The notes below the pieces were generated by a model that ran no database searches, had not been told where the DNA came from, and was given only the letters and a program-made list of their open reading frames with translations. Shown here piece by piece: positions 52,066 to 59,649 of a DNA stretch of 64,000 nucleotides. The stretch's first letter is position 1. Each line of letters begins with the position of its first letter. The translations under genes were made by a program, and so were the position numbers. Location of the stretch: NCBI RefSeq assembly GCF_000020005.1, contig NC_010718.1:1121001-1185000 (forward strand), given 5' to 3'. Source of the stretch: Natranaerobius thermophilus JW/NM-WN-LF. Its GTDB lineage: Bacteria > Bacillota > Natranaerobiia > Natranaerobiales > Natranaerobiaceae.

Positions 52066-54723
52066 ATGAGTAAAACAAATTTATCAAAGGTTTACGAACC
52101 TGAAAAAGTTGAACAAAAATGGTATCAGAAATGGTTGGATGCTGATTCCTTCAAAGCTTCCTGCGATCACAGGGATAAATTTTCTGTAGTAATTCCACCA
52201 CCAAATGTCACGGGTTCACTGCATATGGGCCATGCCCTGGATAATACATTACAGGACGTAATTGTGCGATTTAAGAGAATGCAAGGTTATGATACTTTGT
52301 GGATGCCTGGTACTGACCATGCCGGTATAGCAACTCAAACTAAAGTGGAGGAACATCTTGCCCAAGAAGACGGTGTATCTAAATACGACTTGGGTAGGGA
52401 GAAGTTCCTTGAAAAAGTTTGGGCTTGGAAAGAAACCTATCACGATAGTATTACTAATCAATTAAAAAAATTAGGGGTATCCGTTGATTGGTCTAGAGAA
52501 AGATTTACTATGGACGAGGGATGTAGTAAAGCTGTTAGAGAAGTTTTTGTATCACTTTATGAAAAGGGGCTAATTTATCAAGGTGATTATATTATCAATT
52601 GGTGCCCGAGATGCTATACTGCCCTCTCAGATATTGAAGTAGAGCATATGGAAGATCAGGGAACTCTCACTCATATTAAATATCCCTTGACTGATGGATC
52701 AGGTTCTATTTCTGTGGCTACAACGCGACCTGAGACTATGCTTGGAGATACTGCTGTAGCTGTTCACCCAGATGACGAACGATATAGTCATTTAATTGGT
52801 AAAACTGTTATGCTACCGTTAATGGATAGAGAAATCCCAATTATAGCTGACGAGTTTGTTGACCCTGAATTCGGATCTGGTGCTGTCAAAGTTACACCAG
52901 GTCATGATCCTAATGACTTTGAAATGGGAGAACGTCACACTTTAGAAAGTATTGCTGTAATAGGTAAAGACGGACAGATGACTAATGAAGCACGGCGATA
53001 CTCGGGAATGGACAGATATGAATGTCGAAAATCTGTAATTCAAGATTTGAAAGACCAAGGTTATTTACTGGAAATTGAAGATCATAATCACTCTATCGGT
53101 CACTGTCATAGATGTGATACTGTAGTCGAACCCCTGGTTAGTAAACAGTGGTTTGTAAAAATGAAACCATTAGCGGGACCAGCTATAGATGTGGTTGATA
53201 AGGGAGATGTAAAATTTGTTCCCGCTAGATTTGAAAAAATCTACAGAAATTGGATGGAGAATATTAGGGACTGGTGTATTTCTCGTCAGATCTGGTGGGG
53301 CCATCGCATTCCAGCCTGGTATTGCCAGTGTGGTGAAATTATAGTTAGCAGGAAGGATCCCGATTCTTGTCCTTCATGTGGAGAATCAGGTTTAGAGCAA
53401 GACCCCGATGTACTAGATACCTGGTTTAGCTCAGCTCTCTGGCCTTTTTCCACTATGGGATGGCCTGACGAGACAGATGATTTACAGAAATTTTATCCCA
53501 CAGATGTCCTTGTAACGGGATATGATATTATTTTCTTCTGGGTAGCTAGAATGATATTTATGGGATTAGAGTTCATGAAGGAACGACCATTTGACGATGT
53601 ATTTATTCACGGATTAGTTAGAGATGCTCATGGCAGAAAGATGAGTAAGTCCTTGGGCAATGGAATCGATCCCCTAGAAATAATTGATGAATACGGTGCA
53701 GATACTTTAAGATACACCTTGGTGACTGGAATTACACCAGGAAATGATATGCGATTTTCTTATGATAAAGTAGAAGCCAGTAGAAATTTTGCCAATAAAA
53801 TTTGGAATGCGTCTAGGTTTGCAATTATGAACTTAGATAACTATCAACCTATGGAACTGTCACCAGAAGATGATAGGTTGAGCCTGGCGGATAAGTGGAT
53901 TCTTCATCGCATGAATGAAGTTATAGATGATGTGACCAGGCTTATGGACAAATATGAACTAGGAGAAGCATCAAAAACTCTGTATGAGTTCATCTGGTCT
54001 GAATTCTGTGACTGGTATATTGAGATGGCTAAAATTAGGCTTTATCAGGGTAGTGAAGAAGAAAAATCATTGACCCAAGAAATACTAGTACGTGGCCTTG
54101 ATACAATCTTGAGACTGCTTCATCCTTTTATGCCATTTCTGTCGGAAGAAATTCGGTCTCATTTGCCCCATACCGATGAATTGCTAGTTACTTCAAAATG
54201 GCCAGAAAAAGAGGAGTCTTTCTCAGATGAAACTAGCAAAAAAGCCATGGAACAAATCATGGAAGGCGTACGGGCTGTGAGAAATCTCAGGCGAGAGCTT
54301 GACATTGTACCACAGACCAAGTCAGCGATCACAATCCTAGCTTCTGACGCATCAGATTACGATAACTTTAACAGCAATCAGGAATACTTCCGAGCTCTAG
54401 CTAATGCATCACCGGTAGAAGTCGTAGATAATCTAGAAGAAAAACCTAAAAAAGCACTAACAGCTGTTGTACGTGGTGCCGAAATTTTCTTACCCTTAGA
54501 AGGTCTAGTAGACTTAGATGAAGAGATAGAAAGGCTTCGGGGACAAAAAGCGGAACTAGATAAAGAAGTGGCTCGTGTGGAAGGTAAATTAGCCAATGAC
54601 AACTTTGTAAATAAAGCACCTCAGTACGTAGTTGACAAGGAGCGAGAAAAGGAAAGAGACTATAAAGAAAGGTTAGCTAAAGTTCAGGAACGTCTTGATA
54701 CTTTATTAGCAATGAAGGAGTGA
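52066..54723 (+). CDS. valS: Valyl-tRNA synthetase
   Basis: About 885 residues. Class I synthetase: HIGH-type motif GSLHMGHALDN, KMSKS in GRKMSKSLGNG, the editing domain (about 190-330, TTRPETMLGDTAVAVHP), and a C-terminal coiled coil (LDEEIERLRGQKAELDKEVA). The zinc site is visible in CQCG...CPSCG. ATG 52066 is chosen because AAAGGAG overlaps the in-frame GTG at 52057. Controlled by the T-box leader. Followed seven bases later by folC. Confidence 0.97.
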   Translation: MSKTNLSKVYEPEKVEQKWYQKWLDADSFKASCDHRDKFSVVIPPPNVTGSLHMGHALDNTLQDVIVRFKRMQGYDTLWMPGTDHAGIATQTKVEEHLAQEDGVSKYDLGREKFLEKVWAWKETYHDSITNQLKKLGVSVDWSRERFTMDEGCSKAVREVFVSLYEKGLIYQGDYIINWCPRCYTALSDIEVEHMEDQGTLTHIKYPLTDGSGSISVATTRPETMLGDTAVAVHPDDERYSHLIGKTVMLPLMDREIPIIADEFVDPEFGSGAVKVTPGHDPNDFEMGERHTLESIAVIGKDGQMTNEARRYSGMDRYECRKSVIQDLKDQGYLLEIEDHNHSIGHCHRCDTVVEPLVSKQWFVKMKPLAGPAIDVVDKGDVKFVPARFEKIYRNWMENIRDWCISRQIWWGHRIPAWYCQCGEIIVSRKDPDSCPSCGESGLEQDPDVLDTWFSSALWPFSTMGWPDETDDLQKFYPTDVLVTGYDIIFFWVARMIFMGLEFMKERPFDDVFIHGLVRDAHGRKMSKSLGNGIDPLEIIDEYGADTLRYTLVTGITPGNDMRFSYDKVEASRNFANKIWNASRFAIMNLDNYQPMELSPEDDRLSLADKWILHRMNEVIDDVTRLMDKYELGEASKTLYEFIWSEFCDWYIEMAKIRLYQGSEEEKSLTQEILVRGLDTILRLLHPFMPFLSEEIRSHLPHTDELLVTSKWPEKEESFSDETSKKAMEQIMEGVRAVRNLRRELDIVPQTKSAITILASDASDYDNFNSNQEYFRALANASPVEVVDNLEEKPKKALTAVVRGAEIFLPLEGLVDLDEEIERLRGQKAELDKEVARVEGKLANDNFVNKAPQYVVDKEREKERDYKERLAKVQERLDTLLAMKE

Positions 54724-54730
54724 GCAGTCG

Positions 54731-56128
54731 GTGGCTATTAGTGGTGATGAAGCTATTAAATGGATCCAAAATCTCGACAAATTCGGTTCTAAACCCGGAC
54801 TGGAGAGAATTAACTGGCTGTTAACTGAATTAAATCACCCTCATAATCACTATCCTGTCATTCACGTGGCAGGAACTAATGGGAAAGGTTCTACCTGCTC
54901 CATACTAGAAAGTCTTCTTTCTAGTATGGGGTATCAGGTAGGTCTGTTCACCTCTCCTTTTATTGATGATTTTGCTGAACGAGTCACTTGTAATTCTAAA
55001 CCAATTACTAAAACTGAACTGGGTGAATTGGTCTGCGAAATAAAACCTATAGTAGAAGCGGCTGAAGCCAAAGGTTTAGGACACCCAACCCAATTCGAGG
55101 TTATTACAGCTTTGGCACTGCTTTATTTTCAAAAAAAGTCGCCTGATATGGTAATCCTTGAAACAGGCTTAGGAGGTAGATTGGATGCAACCAATGTAGT
55201 AACCCCAGTACTTTCTATTATCACTAGTATAGGTTACGACCATATTAATGTTTTGGGAAACACCCTTACAAAAATAGCCGAAGAAAAAGCTGGAATTATC
55301 AAAGAGAATATACCGGTGATTACTGGACTACATCAGGATAAAGCTAGTATTGAAGAAGATACACAGGAGCAAGCATTTTCAGTAATTGAGGAAAAGTGCC
55401 AGAAGAAAGGGTCTCCTTTATATGCCAGCGAACGGAACTGGAATTATCGAATAAAAGCTTTTTCATCCACCGGTTATTGCTTTGATTATTTTGGTTTAGA
55501 AGCTGAATTTATTAATCTTAAGTTACCATTACTCGGGGAATCACAGATAAAAAATGCTTCTATGGCTTTATGTGCCTTAGAATTATTAAAAAAACAAGGT
55601 TGGAATGAGATTGATTGGAATGATATGAGAAAAGGAATGGTTAGGGTCAATATACCAGCTAGAATGGAATTTTGGCCTGCAGATTCCGGGGAAAAAACTA
55701 TTACCGGTTCTAGAGCTGAAAAACAACCAGATGTGTTACTAGATGCTTCGCATAATCCTCCAAGTGTCCAAAATTTGATGAGCTGTATAAGACGTTTGGA
55801 TACCAATAGGAAATGGAATAAAATAGTGTTTGTTACTGGAGTATTACAAGATAAACCGATGGAAAAAATAGTTGCCAACTTCAGCTTGATCCCTGATGAG
55901 ATTGTTGTAACAGAACCCCAAAATACTAGAGCCCTTTCAGCTCATTGTTTGCTGGACTATATTACTGATCAATTACCAGATACCAATATTTCTGTGGAAA
56001 GTGATCTTTACAAGGCAGTTCGAATGGGAATCTCAAAAGCTGGCAACGGAAGTTTGTTAGTGATCTTTGGTTCTTTTTACTTAGTAGTAGAAGCTCGGCG
56101 ATATTTGAAGACAGATATACTTGCTTAA
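54731..56128 (+). CDS. folC: Folylpolyglutamate synthase / dihydrofolate synthase
   Basis: 465 residues. Mur-ligase fold: P-loop VAGTNGKGST, GLFTSPFIDDFAERV, ETGLGGRLDATN and SIGYDHINVLG. It adds glutamate to folates; family members may also make dihydrofolate from dihydropteroate. A short insertion around GSRAEKQPDVLLDASHNP interrupts the C-terminal domain a little compared with relatives. GTG 54731 follows GGAGTGAGCAGTCG within the valS tail. It overlaps the stop of the convergent recombinase gene by four bases. Confidence 0.94.
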   Translation: MAISGDEAIKWIQNLDKFGSKPGLERINWLLTELNHPHNHYPVIHVAGTNGKGSTCSILESLLSSMGYQVGLFTSPFIDDFAERVTCNSKPITKTELGELVCEIKPIVEAAEAKGLGHPTQFEVITALALLYFQKKSPDMVILETGLGGRLDATNVVTPVLSIITSIGYDHINVLGNTLTKIAEEKAGIIKENIPVITGLHQDKASIEEDTQEQAFSVIEEKCQKKGSPLYASERNWNYRIKAFSSTGYCFDYFGLEAEFINLKLPLLGESQIKNASMALCALELLKKQGWNEIDWNDMRKGMVRVNIPARMEFWPADSGEKTITGSRAEKQPDVLLDASHNPPSVQNLMSCIRRLDTNRKWNKIVFVTGVLQDKPMEKIVANFSLIPDEIVVTEPQNTRALSAHCLLDYITDQLPDTNISVESDLYKAVRMGISKAGNGSLLVIFGSFYLVVEARRYLKTDILA

Positions 56129-56694
56129 ATTTTTAGCCATTTTAATTTTGAAGGTGAAACTCTTGTATCCACGATTTTTAAATATTCTTCAGTAGTTGAA
56201 CGAAAGCGATGACCGAGAAGTTCTTGAACTTTATCTAAGTCTCCAGTCTTTTTATAGGAGTCTACTGCAAACACATGCCTTAGAATATGGGGAGTCAGAC
56301 GCTTGGAAATACCTGCTTTTTGTGAATATCTTTGTAAAATTGATTCAATATAAGATCCACTAATGACATTTCCCGATAGAGTAGTGATCACATAAGAAGT
56401 TGAAAAGTACTGATTTTGCGTGTCCTTCCATGTATTTAACAGTTTATAATCGGCCAAACGTAATTGCAGTTTCCTACCAAAAGATCCTTTACTCTTAGGT
56501 ATATATATCATATTGGCATGAAGGTCTAAATTATCCCACCTCAATGATCGCAATTCATAAAGTCTTAATCCGTAATTTAGGATTAAGTTCATAATAATGA
56601 GATCTCTAAGTCCCATAACAGTATTTCGTTCTGGAACTCTTAACAAGGAATTTTGTTCTTCTCGATTTAAAGCAACAGGTACAGTTTGGGGCAT
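56125..56694 (-). CDS. Tyrosine recombinase, catalytic domain only
   Basis: 189 residues. It holds the catalytic residues of the XerC/D-phage integrase family: Arg in YGLRLYELRSLRW, HxxR in TPHILRH, His in LLGHRF and Tyr in TEEYLKIV. The N-terminal DNA-binding domain (about 100 residues) is absent; the frame upstream meets a TAA seven codons before the ATG. The 5' end may have been removed by the IS110 element just beyond, or this may be a short recombinase by nature. Its tail overlaps folC. Confidence 0.78.
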   Translation of the reverse strand: MPQTVPVALNREEQNSLLRVPERNTVMGLRDLIIMNLILNYGLRLYELRSLRWDNLDLHANMIYIPKSKGSFGRKLQLRLADYKLLNTWKDTQNQYFSTSYVITTLSGNVISGSYIESILQRYSQKAGISKRLTPHILRHVFAVDSYKKTGDLDKVQELLGHRFRSTTEEYLKIVDTRVSPSKLKWLKI

Positions 56695-56775
56695 GAATAT
56701 CCACCACCTCGTCTGTTATAGTTATTTATAGAAGGGCAGGAAAGTCCCTCTTGGATCACGTAATAATAAAGTAAA

Positions 56776-56930
56776 GGTGGCCATCCGGGGAAAGACCATC
56801 ACCTCCTAGCCAGTGTGACTGCTTATTTAAGAAATGTCTTCCCCGGATACCATAAGTAGCAGTTACGGACTATAGAGAAGTTGTGCCTCGAGCACCGATG
56901 CTAGACGAGGATCACCACTGCTACTAAATA
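56776..56930 (+). ncRNA. Candidate IS110 bridge RNA
   Basis: Two large hairpins lie between the left end and the transposase start. First: ATCCGGGGAAAGAC (56783-56796) pairs with GTCTTCCCCGGAT (56836-56848), enclosing about 40 unpaired bases. Second: AGTAGCAGT (56855-56863) pairs with ACTGCTACT (56917-56925), with inner CCTCG/CGAGG and a big internal loop. Position in the 5' non-coding end and the two looped stems match the bridge RNAs of IS110 elements, whose loops recognise target and donor DNA. Assignment of target and donor loops is not made. Confidence 0.65.
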
Positions 56931-56954
56931 CCATCACCTAAAGGAGGTCTTAAG

Positions 56955-58154
56955 ATGTACTTTGTTGGGATTGATTGGGCTGATACAAAACATGATATCC
57001 TGGTCATGAGTGGCGATGGTAGAGAACTAGATAACTTCACTATTCAACATTCTCAAGATGGATTTGAAACTTTAGAAACTAAACTTTTGAAACATGACGA
57101 TAATCCTGAAAACTTCTGCTGCTTAATTGAAACCAAACATGGACTTTTAACTCAATATCTTTTAGAAAATAACTTCACTGTTTATTCTGTTAACCCCAAG
57201 CTAGTTGATGCTAGACGAAAAGCTTCCGGGGCTAAAACTGACTTTATTGATGCTAAAATACTAGCTAATATGGGCAGATCAGAGCTCCATGACTTACATA
57301 AGCTAGAGCCTGATTCGGAACATATCCAAGAGCTTAAAGTACTCACCAGAGATCAAGACGCCCTTATACAAGAAAGTACTAGGCTAACAAATAGGCTGAT
57401 TTCAACACTGAAAGAATACTATCCTGTAGCTCTTGAATTATTTTCTAAAATAACTCTACCTATCTCTCTAGCTTTCTTAAGAAAATATCCTACTCCAAAA
57501 CAGGCTCGTAAAGCTAGCAGAGATGATATCTACAAGTTTTTGAAAAAGCAAAATCATCCTAACCCTTTATCTAAAGCTAATGAAATATTCACAAAGCTTC
57601 AAAGACGTAATTTAGAAGGTAACAGGGCTATTTGTTCTGCCAAGTCTAAGTTTTTATTTACTATCCTTGATCAGCTAGAGCCTTTATTAGAGCACATTAA
57701 AGAGTATGACAGGGAAATTGAAAAACTTTTTAAGTCCCACTCTGACAGTAAACTTTTTGAAAGCTTGCCAGGTGCCGGTAAGCGTATAGCACCGAGGCTG
57801 CTGGCAGAGTGGGGAGATGATAGAAGCCGTTATGCTGACGCCTCGGTAGTCCAAGCCCTTGCGGGAACTTCACCAGTACTACATCAAAGTGGCAAAATGC
57901 GTATTGTGAAAAGGCGGCATTCTTGTATTAAACCTTTTAGAAACGCTTTGCATCAATTTGCTCTTCAAACTGCGAGGTGGGTCCCCTGGGCCAGAGATTA
58001 TTACCTCAGAAAGCGAAAAGAAGGCAAACAGCATCATGAGGCTGCAAGGGCTCTAGCTAATATTTGGGTCAGGATACTCTATGCTATGTGGCTGAACAAA
58101 GAACCCTACAATGAAAACAAATTCTTAAAAGCTAGAGAAAAACACGCTGCTTAA
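56955..58154 (+). CDS. IS110-family transposase (DEDD recombinase)
   Basis: 399 residues. N-terminal RuvC-like DEDD domain: Asp7 (FVGIDWAD), Glu59 (LIETKHG), Asp96 and Asp99 (GAKTDFIDAK). C-terminal Tnp_20 domain: SLPGAGKRIAPRLLAEWGDD and ALAGTSPVLHQSGK with the likely catalytic Ser312. A coiled-coil-like linker lies between. Complete frame. ATG 56955 follows AAAGGAGG. Works with a bridge RNA encoded just upstream in family members. Confidence 0.93.
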   Translation: MYFVGIDWADTKHDILVMSGDGRELDNFTIQHSQDGFETLETKLLKHDDNPENFCCLIETKHGLLTQYLLENNFTVYSVNPKLVDARRKASGAKTDFIDAKILANMGRSELHDLHKLEPDSEHIQELKVLTRDQDALIQESTRLTNRLISTLKEYYPVALELFSKITLPISLAFLRKYPTPKQARKASRDDIYKFLKKQNHPNPLSKANEIFTKLQRRNLEGNRAICSAKSKFLFTILDQLEPLLEHIKEYDREIEKLFKSHSDSKLFESLPGAGKRIAPRLLAEWGDDRSRYADASVVQALAGTSPVLHQSGKMRIVKRRHSCIKPFRNALHQFALQTARWVPWARDYYLRKRKEGKQHHEAARALANIWVRILYAMWLNKEPYNENKFLKAREKHAA

Positions 58155-58504
58155 TTTAGTTTTTAAAAGAGCAAAATTTTAGCTTTGGATTACTACATCC
58201 CTGATTTCCAAAATTTTACATCAGTTTACCCTTTACATAGAGAATCTTAAATTAATTTTAGTGATGATATATCAATCAAACAACATTCTTGTATCTTATT
58301 TTAACCATATTGATATGCCTTTGACAACTATTACTATGAACAATTTTAATACTTTTTAAAAAAGTTGTATAAAGATTGGATGTTGATACTATGAAATTTC
58401 ATTTACAGTATCAACAACTAATATAATAGTGTTATAAAATAAAAAGGATATTTAATAGAATAAAGAGAATTATATAATTACTATATTTAGGGGGTTATGT
58501 AGTA
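58155..58504. other. Region between IS110 element and comEA
   Basis: 350 AT-rich bases, no gene. It holds a possible promoter (TTGACA at 58321, TTTAAT 18 bases later), the third copy of the dispersed motif (58405-58429), and an inverted repeat TGTTGATACT (58381-58390) / AGTATCAACA (58407-58416) that uses part of that copy. The right end of the IS110 element is somewhere in its first part. Confidence 0.5.
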
Positions 58505-59164
58505 ATTAACATAAACAGGACAAATAGACCGTTAATAATTGTGATAGCAGGTGTAGCCCTGCTTTTTGTTTATGGTTGGATTTTTGGATTGCCTGGTTCG
58601 AATAACTCTTTGGTAATTGATTTGGATCAAGATGAAACTATTTCTGATAAAGAAAATGATGAAGGTTTAAATCTTCAGGACAATATTAATACTGATGATC
58701 AAATTAAAGAAAAGTCTAAAGACAGTGGAACAGAAGAATTAGTGGTGTACATATCTGGTGGGGTGAAAGAACCTGGAGTTTACACTCTCCCCTATGGTAG
58801 TAGGGTATATCAATTAATTGAACTTGCGGGTGGGGAGCTGGAAGATTCTTTATTGGAATTGTTAAACTTGGCTTCACCTTTGGAGGATGGTCAGCATATT
58901 CATATATACAGAGAGGGAGATGACATTGACTATGAATCACAACTAGTCCCTGATAACAAATCCCAAGGTGATACTAAAATAAATATCAATACAGCTGATA
59001 TCACTTTACTAGAAAGCCTACCAGGTATAGGGCCTGTACGGGCGGAAAGTATTATTAAACATCGAGAAAAAGTAGGTGAATTTACTAGCATTGAACAAAT
59101 AATGGATGTTAACGGTATTGGACCAGGAATATTTAACCAAATTAAAGAGCTAATAGTAACATAG
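58505..59164 (+). CDS. comEA: Competence protein ComEA-like DNA receptor
   Basis: A membrane-anchored DNA-binding protein: one N-terminal helix (LIIVIAGVALLFVYGWIFG), an acidic linker, a SLBB domain (VVYISGGVKEPGVYTLPYG) and a C-terminal helix-hairpin-helix pair (ININTADITLLESLPGIGP, then DVNGIGPGI). It binds incoming double-stranded DNA at the cell surface. The start is uncertain: GTG 58541 has no ribosome site and would cut into the helix; AGGGGGT at 58490 is suited to an in-frame ATT at 58505. An ATG-TAG pair lies between. comEC is not in the window. Confidence 0.8.
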   Translation: MNINRTNRPLIIVIAGVALLFVYGWIFGLPGSNNSLVIDLDQDETISDKENDEGLNLQDNINTDDQIKEKSKDSGTEELVVYISGGVKEPGVYTLPYGSRVYQLIELAGGELEDSLLELLNLASPLEDGQHIHIYREGDDIDYESQLVPDNKSQGDTKININTADITLLESLPGIGPVRAESIIKHREKVGEFTSIEQIMDVNGIGPGIFNQIKELIVT

Positions 59165-59239
59165 TGTTTTGTATTGCTGTTCTAATTAAGGAATAGGTAT
59201 AAATCTCCCTTAGTTTAAAGTTTAGAGAAGGGGGGAGAA

Positions 59240-59259
59240 GCTACTAAATCTTTAGTAGC
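59240..59259 (+). promoter_or_regulatory. Hairpin between ribosome site and start codon
   Basis: GCTACTAAA and TTTAGTAGC form a 9-bp stem with a 2-base loop. It separates AAGGGGGGAG (59228-59237) from ATG 59266. With the hairpin folded out the gap shrinks to about eight bases, an ideal spacing. An in-frame TAA at 59245 rules out an upstream start. Confidence 0.5.
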
Positions 59260-59265
59260 TATAGC

Positions 59266-59454
59266 ATGAGTTACAAGTTCAAGTGTTACGATTGTGATAC
59301 AGAGTTTTTTCCTAGATGGTGGCAAGGGACTTTGGGAAAAAAGGAATTCTGTCCTGACTGTGGGAGTAATCAATTTCAGCTAATGCCTATGTATTCAGAA
59401 GAATTAAATGAAATTATACTAAAAAAAATGCCTTCTAATTGCAAAAAGGGTTGA
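59266..59454 (+). CDS. Zinc-ribbon small protein
   Basis: 62 residues. Two CxxC pairs, CYDC and CPDC, in a rubredoxin-like or zinc-ribbon layout, with FFPRWWQGTLGKKEF between. The small size and Trp-rich turn are typical of regulators or small zinc-binding proteins of unknown role. It ends in UGA at 59452, followed two codons later by TAA. Lies between comEA and selB; no close partner visible. Confidence 0.7.
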   Translation: MSYKFKCYDCDTEFFPRWWQGTLGKKEFCPDCGSNQFQLMPMYSEELNEIILKKMPSNCKKG

Positions 59455-59455
59455 G

Positions 59456-59488
59456 GTTAACTGCCCCAACGGCGTTGGGGCAGTTAAC
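59456..59488 (+). terminator. 15-bp perfect hairpin after the zinc-ribbon gene
   Basis: GTTAACTGCCCCAAC pairs fully with GTTGGGGCAGTTAAC around loop GGC. The tail TTGTTAGG is poor in T, so termination is likely but not certain. Confidence 0.65.
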
Positions 59489-59649
59489 TTGTTAGGTGTA
59501 TTGTTGGTGTTTATTGACATGGGGCACATACTAAATTAAGATGAAAATAACTGGAATTTTTATTGAAAAGAATCAACTTTACAAATACTGTTTTCTGATT
59601 TTTGAATGACAAATAAAATTAAAAATTAATAAACGGCAGGTGATCCGTC

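Larger units (their letters stand above)
56700..58200 (+). mobile_element. IS110-family element (ends approximate)
   Basis: The transposase gene and the structured leader upstream form an IS110-type element. This family has no long inverted repeats, so exact ends cannot be set from one copy; they lie somewhere in 56695-56750 and 58155-58260. It separates the tyrosine recombinase from comEA. Confidence 0.7.
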
